Below, one piece after another: positions 44,915 through 56,006 of a stretch of 64,000 nt of DNA. Positions within the stretch are counted from its first letter, which is position 1. Each line of letters starts with the position of its first letter. A model generated the notes under the pieces. The model did no database searches. It was not told where the DNA came from and was given only the letters and a program-made list of their open reading frames with translations. The DNA is from Forficula auricularia (taxonomy: Eukaryota > Arthropoda > Insecta > Dermaptera > Forficulidae). The stretch spans positions 26,266,711 through 26,330,710 of the forward strand of contig JALMQS010000128.1 of the NCBI GenBank assembly GCA_024734495.1. The letters run 5' to 3'. Position numbers and translations under genes: made by a program.

Positions 44915-45787
44915 CTAGCTGAGAAGCCCGCCTTCAGCGGGCGTCTCCCATAGCCAGGGGGCTACACCCCCATGACCCCTCCCCGCACCGCAGCCTCATT
45001 CCACCACCGCAACACCCTGGACTCTACTACGCACCCTTCCTCGATTCCACCCCCACCCCGAACCCCCTGCACCCCACCCTGCATTCCACCCCCGCACTCA
45101 GTTTTTGTATTTCTAGCTCCCTAGAGGCCCACAGATTATGTGTACAAAATTTGGCTGAGTTTGGTACAAGGGCAAGAATTTCCATTTTTTGACCCTCCCC
45201 CCATTTTGAGTGGTTAGTTTTTGCATTTCTAGCCTTCTAGTGGCCCACAAATTATGTATACAAAGATTGGTTGAATTTCCAAGGGTAGGAAAGATACAAA
45301 GGCTTTTATGTTATAGATCACAAAATCAAAAATCCCCCATTTTTCAGTTCAGGGGTCAAATTTCCAAAAAATAAAAAAATCTTTCCGAGATTTAGCATTA
45401 TTAAACCTATGTACCAAACTTGAATCCTAATATTTAAAAACTCGAAGAGATCGAGCACTTTAAAAATTTCAAAAATTTACTCCAAAATGACTATATCTCC
45501 CTTTCGGGGACAAATAGAGCAAAATACTCAAATATTTTTTTTCTATTTCAATTCTTCACCTTTCTAAACTAAACCCATATCGATATCTTTACTGGGTTAA
45601 GAGATCTTGAAAAACTCTGAAAACACATTTTGGGGCCCTTTCCCCCTTTTAGGGTTCGAATTTCAAAAAATCTCTTCTTAGCACACCCATAAATCGTTGA
45701 AAGAATATACACTCCAAATTTGTAGGTCAAGCGGTTTAGGCTGTGCGTTGATAGATGAATGATGAAACATCACCTTCTCTTTATATA
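44915..45787 (-). mobile_element. Helitron-like non-autonomous element
   Basis: Read on the minus strand, the 3' end has the hairpin GCCCGCTGAAGGCGGGC, then TTCTCAG and CTAG, immediately followed by T in a (TA)n flank. This is the Helitron signature (terminal hairpin, CTRR, A-T target). The opposite end, about 45,787, begins in TATATA followed by 'AAGAGAAGGTGATG'. The interior contains dispersed units at 45,130-45,290. No Rep/helicase protein is present. Confidence 0.6.
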
Positions 45788-46539
45788 TACATATATATAT
45801 ATATGTGTGTATTTTTATTTGCATTAAGCGGAGGGATACCTCTCTGTTTCTTTTTATGGAGCAATCTAATAAAAACTTTTCAAACAATCTAAGGCTCTGT
45901 TGAAGTCGGAATAAATCGACGAAAAGTTGAAGATTGATTTTTTTAAAATTATTTTGTCCACATCTCTAAGAATTCCCAGTTTAAAGAATAATAAATAATG
46001 GCTTCTATTTTAACATTAAATACTGAATATCATAATAGAATGTAATAATTACTTACTATATTGCTGGCATCTCGGATAAAAACAATATGCTGCAGATACA
46101 ATCTTACCTTTCGGTCGAACAAACTTTCGATAGCTTTTATATAAAATTGTTTTATGCTTTTTTTTTGTTTTGTTTTCTACATTTTTAGCCGGAATTTCTG
46201 AATCAGTCAATTCTAATAATTTCTTAATATTAGAAACACAAAAATATTGACATCAGATTAACCTTTCTATGATCTTCTATTCTTGAGCTATCGCAGGTAT
46301 TTCAATCCACTTCCAAAACAGACAGATACATTGGACAAAAAAAGCAGTGAAAAAAATGTTTAAAAATTATATTTCTTCACTTTTTGGATATTTCCCCTGT
46401 CAAGCCTAGCGAATAATTTAAATGAAAGTTTGCACCGAGTCGTGAACGATTTATGTATTTCAATTTTCCCTAATATATCAATTAACTAATGGAAATATAA
46501 AAATAAAATAATGTTAATTAGAATGATAGCTAGAATTAA

Positions 46540-46900
46540 TTACGGAGCAACCTTTCTAGGCTCAAAGGCCACTTAGGCGAGATGAGCTCACTTTGGAGCG
46601 TATCAAAGGCTGGATTTTGACACTCATTCGGGGTATTTTTTGCAGACTGAAATAGATAAAGAGATAACAGAGAACGAGCGAGGGTTCGTTTGCCGAGTGG
46701 AAGGAGGTATTTTATCTTTTCCTCCACCGCAATGCCCTCGGCTGTACAAGTTCACGGGGGGTAGAAATTAGACTAATTACAGCACAGAAATTACGATAGA
46801 GAATTAGTGTAGCGACCCTCTTGCCCGCGAGGGCGCAGCCCCAACCCCAATAGGCTACAAAGGGGTTGTTTATCTATGCAAATTCGTGCGTGGAATCAAA
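46540..46900. other. GC-richer block, possible conserved non-coding element
   Basis: This stands out sharply in composition and contains 'ATTACAGCACAGAAATTACG' and 'CTTGCCCGCGAGGGCGCAGC'. No repeat family or splice-bounded frame is recognised. Lying about 7.5 kb downstream of the VAChT stop, it could be an intronic regulatory block; that is inference. Confidence 0.3.
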
Positions 46901-47117
46901 TTATATTATTGAATCCATTGCCTCTTTTGAATTCGACAGAATATATATTTTCCCATTCATTGTACATTTGTTTGAATTATATATTATGTAGGTATGTAGA
47001 TAAAATTCAACCATGTAAAGAATAGAAAAATTAAAGTTCTTCATCGATCGTTTAAATTTAAAAGCATAAAATTCGAAATAGTCTTTCTTTTTTTGAGAAA
47101 CAAAGAGGTTGTTCTCT

Positions 47118-47571
47118 AAATTTTTTTCTCATTAATATATCAAAGAATAATTGATTGATACGTCAACGAGAATTATTTTGACCGCGCTGATTTGAAAACT
47201 TTATTTTTATCTCGCGAGACTACTGCGGATTATGCTATTGGAGTCTGCGGAGTATTAATCTGGACCAAGAGAGAAAGACGTTGGATTGTAGCTAAGTGGA
47301 TCACATCTTTTCTCTAGTCCAGACTTAATACTCGCAGACTGTAGCATAATCCGTGGTAGTTCGCGAGATAAAAATAGCTTTTCAAATCAGCGCGCAGTCA
47401 ATTCTCGTTGACGTATCAATTATTCTTTGATATATTAATGAGAAAAAAAATTATTTAATATCATTATTTTAAGTTAGAAATATATAGGTAAGTTCAAATA
47501 TTATTTTCACTCAATATTTGACAAAAATTCCCTACATTAGATTCGCGATTGAATCAAATGTAGAAAACATT
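47118..47571. mobile_element. Palindromic insertion with 12-bp TSD
   Basis: The insertion is flanked by 'AGGTTGTTCTCT' at 47,106-47,117 and 47,572-47,583. It contains a palindrome (about 47,119-47,277 against 47,305-47,457), sharing 'CTCATTAATATATCAAAGAA' and 'ATTTTTATCTCGCGAGA' equivalents. A short terminal hairpin, 'CTACATTAGATTC...GAATCAAATGTAG', lies at about 47,532-47,563. It has interrupted the family-A element that follows. Class unknown. Confidence 0.6.
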
Positions 47572-47646
47572 AGGTTGTTCTCTGCTTGATGCAAATAAAC
47601 ATACTCACATATATAAATATATATATATTATATTATTTATTTGTTT

Positions 47647-47686
47647 GAGACTATAGTTTCGAAGGCTTGGCCTTCATCATCAGTCT
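47647..47686 (-). ncRNA. Hammerhead-like motif, family A
   Basis: CUGAUGA, extra U, stem II GAAGGC-CAA-GCCUUC (6 perfect pairs), GAAAC-UAUA-GUC, then UC. Core nucleotides are intact. Stem I is only two clear pairs locally (GA/UC). Same layout as the Penelope copy at 35,437. Confidence 0.55.
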
Positions 47687-47826
47687 TTTTAAATTATAAA
47701 TACTATTTTCCATGGTGTCAGTCAGTATCTATAATTCTAACTGGCTTTTTGGCTGAGTATGAGCAAAAAATTTCAATATCCACGCGATACTGACCCCACG
47801 AAAAATAATATTTATAATTAAAGAAG

Positions 47827-47865
47827 ATTGATGATGAAAACCAAGCCTTCGAAACTATAGTCTCA
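47827..47865 (+). ncRNA. Hammerhead-like motif, decayed partner
   Basis: The inverted partner has UUGAUGA in place of CUGAUGA (C3 changed) and mismatches in stem II (GAAAAC against GCCUUC), but GAAAC-UAUA-GUC is kept. Loss of C3 should abolish cleavage. Confidence 0.45.
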
Positions 47866-47999
47866 AACAAATAAATAATATATAGCAACATAATATATGT
47901 GTGTATGTTTATTGGCATCAAGGAAAGGATAACCTCTTTGTTTCTCTTTATGAATCAACAACTCTGCTACTCTCGGCAAAATAAAACCTTTTCAATATA

Positions 48000-50900
48000 G
48001 TTTTGTTGTCTAAATATATTGGAATAAAGTTATGTTAAATAAAGTTTTAGATGTTTTATAGCATATTAGTAAAGAAAAATACATGAGATAGTCAACTACT
48101 GAATCCGAAGTGTTAGAGATTATTGTTATTCTGTCAGAAAGGTTAATTGGATTCAGTAGCTGAGAATCCCTTGAATTTTACTTAGAAATTTTAACTCTGC
48201 TACTATCGGCTATTTGAACTTTTATATTCAAATCGGGAGTAGTCAGTCCATTTCCCTTCAATTTTCATAAAACCCTCAAACCTTCAAACAATTATATTTA
48301 AAATATATGGTCTGACTAAATGTTTAGATTTAGAATAACTTAATCGCGTAATTTTTTACTGATGATTAAATTTTAAAGTAAAAATTTTTTTACCCGTGAT
48401 ACATTTCAGACGCGTTCGCCTCAGTGGTCAAGCTAATGGCCTGGATAACAATTTAATAAGGTGGTGAAATCAACTCTTTTAATATATAATAAAAATCATT
48501 CTTAACAGCCCGGATTCAGTAGTTGACAATCTTGATTTCTTTACTAATCTTAACTCTGCAATCGGCAATTTGAAATCCTATATTTTACGCTATATTAGAT
48601 TTTCGTGGATTTACATGTAAGTATATGTACATGTAATGTTATTTAGAGATTTCGGGAGGAGGAAAGAAGCCGCACGGGCCCCCATTTGGATACGTCTCAG
48701 GTGAGAATCAAGTTGGCATTTATTTTAATGCTACAAAGGAATATTTAAAATACTTTTATACAAATAGTTTCATGAAAGTATATTTCTTTTTTACTTTCTT
48801 CTGCCTTGTAATTGAATGAAATTTTCACGAATTATATGTTTGACCACCACTCTACTGTCCAGTCCAAATGTTCTTCTACCTTTCTACCATATGTTGTTTC
48901 GAGGCCAGGATGGTGCTGGGGATTTAGATTCAGCTAAGTAGAATATTAAAAACAATTATGAAATTTTTGTATTATTTTCGAGTTATATTTTTTCTTTAGG
49001 GAATTTTTGAGCTCTTATGATCAATAGACCCCACTTACTCTATATATAAACTATGATTTTGAATGAATTTCTTGAAAAAGTTACTGAATTAATTATATTA
49101 TTATATATAGGTGTTTAAGGGCGCATCAACTACTGAATTAATTGAATCTCAAAGTTTTCTAATTGGTAATTCAAAAAAGTAATTGGTGTATTTGGTATCT
49201 TTTATTCCATTTACACTAGTTTAATGTAATTAGAATCTCATATCTAATTAATTATTTTTGGTATTTTGAATCTCTTTACTGATAAAATTATAACTTTGAT
49301 GATCGGTGGTTTGCAGTGGTTTTTAACTGGTGCTCTTCAACTGAAAAGGATAAAAAATCTACAACTACGTATTTTGTCAAATAAAAGAATTCTATATTTA
49401 TTTTTTTCAACAGCATCAAATTTATTTCCATTCATTTCACATTACACCAGATTCATTCAGAGGGAGGGCAAAATTGATTGGTATCTAAAACATTTTTATT
49501 TTTTTACTTATATAATTTGTGGGTTTTCAACTAAGCATTTTTCGGATATGATAATAATTTATTCATCGAAACAACATAGCATCTTGTCTAGTATCAATCA
49601 TTCCAAGAATAGAGCATATAGATTACATACACACACAAGTTTTTTTTTAGTAGTACTAGATTAATAACAAGTCATGTGATCGTTAACAGCGTTAATACAT
49701 TGATTACAGTGAAGATCACGATGAATAATTGCTAATGCTCAATTGAACTAGAGATATGTTTTATTGGTTCTTAATGTTCATTACTAATATAGAGCATAGT
49801 ATTTACATTAGTAACACCTATGGGTAGACATTATTGATAAATACAGCTGTAGGGGGGCTACTCAAGTTATGAATTTTTCTCTTCCTCGAATTGCCCGTTA
49901 CTAATTTTTATTTTCTACAGTTGATCAGTTGATTTTTATTTTTATTTTTTTTATTTTATTATTAAATCATATAGTGTGAAATTATTTATTTAATTTTTTT
50001 TTAATTTTTTATTCTTTTTGGTATTTTCTTAATTCATAAAATTTCTAGGCACATAATATTTGTTTCGAGCGAATTTTTTGAAATTCACAAACAATTTTGT
50101 ATGTATATTTTCGTTTTTCGATGTTTAGGTTATTTTTTCCGCTAATTGAAGGAAGTTTCGAAAGACGGGGATGTCAAGGTAAGTATAGAGAGAAGAGAAT
50201 CTTTTTTTTTTTTATTTTTTTTTATTTTATTTATTATTATTATTTTTTTTTTTTTACTTTTTTTATTTTTATACCAATGAAACTATTTTATATTTATTTC
50301 TTTATTGCTTTAATGAGTATGGATTTTTTTTATTCATTTTATTTTTTTTTGAGAATTTCCTTTTAGTTGATTATGTTTTAAAGATATGTATGTTTTTTTC
50401 ACGTTTAGATTCAGATACCCATAGACCATTTATTTTTATTTCCTATTTGTCGAAATAGATTCCAAAAATTAAACATTTTAATCGAAAAGAGTTTGGTAAA
50501 TGATTCATAGAATCAATTGAATTGAAAATTATTTTTATATTCTAAGTTTGATATAAATTGACACATTTATTGCTTTAAAAATTAAATTTTCATTTATGTA
50601 TACGTTATTGTAAATTTTAAACAATTGTTTTATTTAAATATTTACGTTTTTATTTATTTATTTTTTCATTTGAATAAGATAAAATTGAAATTTTTCGTCT
50701 ATATTACATAACTGAGCAAATTTTTCTGGCATCTGTATTATGAGTAACACACAAACATTTTTGCTTTTCACTCATAATTCGTATATATTTATATATATTT
50801 TTAATAGATTTTTAAATAAATAATTTCATTCTACTACATCAAGAGAAAAAAGTCGAAAATTTGAACTTTTATAAATATTTTTTTTTTGTCACAACATTCA

Positions 50901-52480
50901 ATGAAAGAGGGTCGAATTAATTTTTAGAATACCGTTAACCGGGGTGTTATGGTTTTGGTTTCAGACAACCGTGGGTATAACTACTGTATCATATCGAAAG
51001 AGAGAATTTTGTATGTATCGATCAAAGGATAATAATACACCAACAATACAGGATCTATGCTGGTGATTTCTTTTGGTCCAGGTTTAAATATACAGCTCAA
51101 CAACATTTTGAAAAGATCTGAATCAAAACTAATCTTTATAAATGGGAATTTCGATTGACACTAGATTTACTACTATATAAACTACTGAGTATCTAATTTT
51201 AAAACCTACTATTTCTTACTCTAGAGAGGGATATAACATTGATATGTTCCCCCTGATATCACATATTCATTAGTTTCCTTTAGAAATATGTGTCTTTGAT
51301 ATGTTTGTTTTACTTGGTTGGTTCATCTTTATAGAAAGCGCAAATTAAATACAAATTCTTTCTAAAGATTATTAAAATAGATTCTCAATATTTACCTCAA
51401 AATAGAAATAACATGGATTCTCGCTTTAAGATAGTTCACTTTGAGATTTTCGACTTTATGACTTTAAAAATAATTATATCCACTGAAAATTGAATATAAA
51501 ATATGTAATGGAAAAAAAGAAGAAATTAAAAAACGATTTTTTTAGAACTCTAATTACAAAACAATATTTATTTCAATTTATCTAATTTTAGTAAGAGCTA
51601 GCAACTTTAAACAAGCAAATGGCATTTACATCCCCCCCCCCCAAAAAAAAAAGAATGTTTTTTGGACATTCCTCTTCCTGAGAAAAAATGATTGAAATGG
51701 CTTATTTCTCACTAGTCTGCAATTTATTCATTTAAAATAAGAATTTAAATTTATTTACTTTTAAAGTATTGACATTTATGGTAAGCTAATATTTAATGAG
51801 TTGGATTTTTTGGAGCAGCTGGGAATGAAAAATAAAAATATTTTGTTAACATTAAATTCGTTTCGATATTTTTATTTGTATTTGCTTCAGGAAAAAAATA
51901 ACAAATAATATAGTTATATAAATTTACATCGATCATGGCTTTAGTTTTATGAATGGTGTCTTCTATTTTAAATCATGAAAACATTGTGTTTCGGTCTATT
52001 TACCTCTGATAAATGGTGATCAAAATAAATGTCCAATTAGTCATTTTCCAGTAGACCATAACACAGTATTTGTCATGAGATAAATTTTAATATATTTGTT
52101 ATAATATATTTACAACCAACTGATCAAAACACAAAATTCACGACCGTTTATAGGTATTTGAAATTTTGTTTCAATTTATTTGTGTTATTTGATTAATTAT
52201 TTTAGTTAAAAAAGTCCCGAAGAAAATACTGGAAAAAGAATTGAAACACTGACATTACAAGCATAAAATGCAATTTTTATTTTATTCCTGTAACCAAAAT
52301 AAGTCCTGCTCATTTAAATAATGTTAACGCCCATCTAGAGCTGTTAATTACCAAGGGCGAATGTTTTGAATCTAATTTAAAATTTTTATTGCTGACAAAT
52401 TCTCCTCATCAAATAAAAGAAAAAGCAACTAAAACCAATCCAATTTAATTGAAATGATTTTGTTTCGCCGAGAGGAGCAG
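48000..52480. other. AT-rich stretch with a few exon-like scraps
   Basis: No gene is called. Repeated words 'ATTCAGTAGTTGACAATC' and 'AACTCTGCTACTATCGGC' occur near 48,100-48,600. Three plus-strand pieces with splice-like borders (48,649-48,700, 50,156-50,178, 50,965-51,066) can be read in one phase but are unproven. Long frames at 49,266 and 50,097 are low-complexity T-rich translations. Confidence 0.4.
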
Positions 52481-52489
52481 AGTTGACGA

Positions 52490-52721
52490 TTTTCAAGAGG
52501 AAATCAATGAGGGTGTCCTTTACTTGGTATAAATATAAAATATATAATTTTATTTGAAAGAGACAATAGTTTCAAAGGCTTGACATTTATCTTCAGTCTT
52601 TTTTATAAATATTATATTTTTTTTGTGCGTGAGTACCTTTGAATGGAGTGGTTCATTCACATCTGCTGTATATTTTTAAAATATTAAAATGTGAATGAAC
52701 CACTCCATGCAAAGATACTCT

Positions 52722-52760
<39 letters not shown>

Positions 52761-52816
52761 GTTTATGTATATGTTTATTTGTATCAAGAAGAAACTTGAT
52801 TGATTTCCTCTTGAAA
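52490..52816. mobile_element. Family-A palindromic element
   Basis: The ends 'CAAGAGGAAATCAATGAGGG' and inverted 'GATTGATTTCCTCTTGA' bracket the element. An inner inverted pair centres on 'GTGAATGAACCACTCCAT' (about 52,691) and its complement (about 52,643). The minus strand at about 52,557-52,600 gives CTGAAGA, a poor hairpin, then GAAAC-UAUU-GUC-UCU, a hammerhead order with a weak stem II. A (TA)n run occupies about 52,726-52,756; reading frames through it are artefacts. Confidence 0.6.
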
Positions 52817-52829
52817 GATAAGAAAGTGA

Positions 52830-54240
52830 TTGATTATACACCAGTAGAAAATTGCAAAATGCGTAGAAACCGTATGATTTTATTATCAAAATAGTCGAAA
52901 TGCATAGAGTGCAATTTGTAATTTTTCCTGTTATGATCGAATTATTGTGTAATTTATGTTTGTTCAGTATTCTAGTAGGAATGCATAATAAATTTTGTTT
53001 AAATGACAAATGAAAAATTGCATAACTTTTTGTTGGATAATGTTGAGCTAGTTCAAATTCCAGATTATGTTGATTTAAAAATATTATTTTCATAAAATTG
53101 TACTTTAAAAATATGATTGGAAAAGTCGTTTATTATATAGTCAATTTTACTTATAAATCATTTTCATCCATAATATGTTGTATAAAAGAAATTTAATTAA
53201 TGCTTACTTTTACCCGAAAATCTCAAACTGAAAAATAATACCTAATAGTATAAATATAGTAGTTGAGAATTTTATGAAAGAATCGAAAGAGATTTCACTC
53301 ATGTTATTTTATTCCTAGGTGAATACATTTGTATATCATAATAACAAAATTAAATAAAAAATATCAATATTTTAATATAACTTTTATTTTAAATATAATT
53401 TCATTATACTTATATATTTATTTATATATATATAGTTTAGTTAAATGCTTAATAACAGTTGGGATATTTTGAAGAAACATTTATAAAATTGTATCTATTT
53501 ATATAGATAGTAAAATTAGATTAAAATATTTTCTAATCACTTCATTAAAAAAAATATTTATATATTTATATAAATACACTAATAACGTTTACGTTTATTT
53601 TTTTTTTTTTAATCGAGATATCACATTCAAAGAGAAATCATGTATAATAATAAACAATCATCGAGATTATAACCGGGGAAAGAGAAATACGATAATTGGA
53701 AATCAATATAGAGTTAAAACATAGAGAAAGATACAGAGTAGAGTGATAGAGTTAAATATATAAGCTATTTACAATAATTACAAGTTTTAACTTAGTATAA
53801 TGCATTTGTATGTACACTACATTCATACTCAACATGAATATAATATCTCTCTTTTTTTCTTTTATCTAAGTAACAATCATTTTCTTTTATCTATTTTACT
53901 AGTTTTTATTTTTCAAAGATATATATTTCATCTAGTGAAAAAGCCTGATTTAATGCATTCTGAATCAATCTCACATTGAAACATAAATCGAGGAGTAGAA
54001 AATATTTTCTATTCTTTTGAAGAAAAACAACAAAATAGATCTAAAATTCCACATTGTATCATGGGACAGATAAATTGGATTGTTGTCTGATGATTATGAG
54101 AAAGATCAGGTGATTTTTCCTTTACTAAAGTTGCATAAATACTTTATATATAATCATGTAATCTATTTCATTTGTACACTCGTAATTGATATGTAAAGTA
54201 TTTGTGCGCCTTTTTATATTCTCTATTAGATAACACTACT
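52830..54240 (-). other. 3' flank of VAChT
   Basis: AT-rich sequence downstream of the VAChT stop. Several AATAAA signals lie on the minus strand, for example opposite 53,905-53,910, so the 3' UTR probably ends within a few hundred bases. No ChAT exon is recognised here. Confidence 0.4.
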
Positions 54241-54242
54241 AT

Positions 54243-56006
54243 TTAGTACCCAAGACCTTGTCTAAAAGGGTTTCTGTCACTGGTACTCTGCGCAGGTGAA
54301 GGCTGCGGTTGTGGTGGAGCTACAGAAGGTGCTCTAAAAGGATTGGTGTCACTTGGCTGTTGAGGTTGTCTTTGTGGATATGCTTGTTGAGGTGCCTGTT
54401 GGTAATTTTGAGGCTGGTATTCTTGTTGATACTCTATTCCTTGTGCTGATGAATAGTTTGCAGGATAACCTCCATCTACATTTGTTTCTTGTATTTGACC
54501 AGTTTGATTATCCGGATAATAATCATTTGAAGTTCCTCCTTCTCCTTCTTGAAACCGGCCATAATCCAGATGGTTTTTCATCTCTCCCATTACAGGTTTT
54601 TGATCCTGCATTGTATACGTTTGATATTCTTTGTCAGGTGGATCTGACATAAGAATATTTGCTTCATTTTCAAATGGTTTGAAATCGTAGATATCTCTTA
54701 AATACCACAACATAGGGGCATATAGAAGATTTGAAAAAGCTATACCTACATTTAATGCAGTGAAGCCTATTGCTTCCACTACGCCACCTGCTATTATTGG
54801 TCCAACAGCATAAGCAACCGAATATGATATATCTGCTATTGCATAGATAGAACCATAGACAGAAACATACCTGACATCTACTAAATAGCCAAGGGTAGGC
54901 AATAGCGCAGTGTCTATTAAAGCAATTCCGAAACATATACCGCATATAGGAATCATTAAAACTTTATAAGAGCTGGAAAACGGAATAATGAAGCAACACA
55001 ACCCTTCCAATGCAAGTCCTCCAGCAGCCATCATCCATTGATATTGAGGATATTTCTTAGCCATTTTAACTGTTAGGATAACTCCAAACACATGAGGAAA
55101 AAAAGCTGGTAGCCAGATCATTCCAATTTTCCAATTATCAGTTGTTAAGTTATCTTCCATCCATAATGAAATAGTGGGCTCTAAAAATGCAAGCGCGACA
55201 TTTGACATCATAAGAGCTCCTGAACAAACAGCAATATAAGGATCAATAAATAATTTCCATATAGGTATTGTTTCTCCTTTTGGTTTTTTACTATCTCTTA
55301 TTTGGTCTTTCAAAGGTTTCATCACAAGTAGCAGCATAAAACCGTCTATTAAAGAAACGAAGGCTAAAATTAAGAAAGGAACTTCTTTCCCAGCAAATTG
55401 ATATAAGGCACCACCAAACGGCGGGGCAACTAAACATCCAAAACTAATAAAAGCCAAAGCAATTCCTAAAGCTTTGCTTCGTTCATTTTCTTCTGTAAAA
55501 CGATCTGCGATCATAGCTAATCCAGAAGTATCAGCAAAAGCTGAGCCGACACCTTGGAGACTTCTTGCAAAAAAGAGCACTCCATAGCTTCGACCGCATG
55601 CAAAGACTGCAGTTGATAAAAACATTATAATTAATCCAATCATCATTGGCATATCATATCCTATTCTATCAATTAGTGCCCCACTGAAAGGATTCACCAT
55701 AAGTTGTACAATTGCTTTGGATGCAAATAGTACTCCAGTTGCTTGATCTTGTCCATGATGGTCTCTTGGTGGTCTTGTAACATTTGGAGGATATTCTGGT
55801 TCTGGTCCCCAAGCACCAACATATCTAAGATAATCTGGAATAATGGGGACTATCACCATATAGAGCATGTTATCTAACAACAATGCAATTGAAACGATGA
55901 CCAAGATTAGTTTTCTTTGGGATTTTGGTTCCTGTAACTTGGCCCATACTAAATCTTTGAGCTCTCCGAGCTCAAGATTCAGCACGGGTATTGTGAATGA
56001 GGCCAT
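54243..56006 (-). CDS. VAChT: Vesicular acetylcholine transporter
   Basis: This 587-residue protein loads acetylcholine into synaptic vesicles by proton exchange (major facilitator superfamily, SLC18 branch). The ATG is set by MASFTIPVLN, matching the insect VAChT start. TM1 (about 33-57) carries Asp45. The first lumenal loop is short, with an NVT glycosylation site at 75-77. The MFS loop motif SGALIDRIGYD is at 108-118, and further acidic residues fall inside membrane segments: Asp221, Asp365 and Asp392 (AIADISYSVAYAVGP). Twelve membrane spans end near 436. The cytosolic tail (440-587) is Gln/Pro-rich and has two NPF motifs (555-557, 579-581), a type bound by EH-domain endocytic proteins. 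The frame has no intron, as expected for VAChT nested in a ChAT intron. VMAT is less likely because of the short loop and N-terminus. Confidence 0.96.
   Translation of the reverse strand: MASFTIPVLNLELGELKDLVWAKLQEPKSQRKLILVIVSIALLLDNMLYMVIVPIIPDYLRYVGAWGPEPEYPPNVTRPPRDHHGQDQATGVLFASKAIVQLMVNPFSGALIDRIGYDMPMMIGLIIMFLSTAVFACGRSYGVLFFARSLQGVGSAFADTSGLAMIADRFTEENERSKALGIALAFISFGCLVAPPFGGALYQFAGKEVPFLILAFVSLIDGFMLLLVMKPLKDQIRDSKKPKGETIPIWKLFIDPYIAVCSGALMMSNVALAFLEPTISLWMEDNLTTDNWKIGMIWLPAFFPHVFGVILTVKMAKKYPQYQWMMAAGGLALEGLCCFIIPFSSSYKVLMIPICGICFGIALIDTALLPTLGYLVDVRYVSVYGSIYAIADISYSVAYAVGPIIAGGVVEAIGFTALNVGIAFSNLLYAPMLWYLRDIYDFKPFENEANILMSDPPDKEYQTYTMQDQKPVMGEMKNHLDYGRFQEGEGGTSNDYYPDNQTGQIQETNVDGGYPANYSSAQGIEYQQEYQPQNYQQAPQQAYPQRQPQQPSDTNPFRAPSVAPPQPQPSPAQSTSDRNPFRQGLGY

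Larger units (their letters stand above)
47584..47990. mobile_element. Family-A palindromic element, two hammerhead-like motifs
   Basis: The left half (to about 47,750) and the right half (from about 47,780) are inverted copies. Both contain 'TTATTTGTTTGAGACTATAG' or its complement. Hammerhead-like motifs sit at 47,647-47,686 (minus) and 47,827-47,865 (plus). The right end carries 'CTTTATGAATCAACAACTC' and 'GCTACTCTCGGC', sequences that recur at several other sites. The left end, about 25 bp of it, lies before the 47,118 insertion. No protein. The motif is near-identical to that of the Penelope element at 35.4 kb. Confidence 0.7.

Noticed and set aside
49266..49664. 132-codon plus-strand frame
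   Set aside because: Composition (F, I, L, K, S, N rich) is typical of translated AT-rich DNA. No motif, no good start context, no splice support.
52653..53093. 146-codon minus-strand frame
   Set aside because: It includes an ILE/TYR run translated from a (TA)n repeat and part of a palindrome. It is an artefact of low complexity.
54353..54652. Frames overlapping VAChT on the other strand and in the shifted frame
   Set aside because: Shadows of the VAChT coding sequence, which has clear homology and full length.
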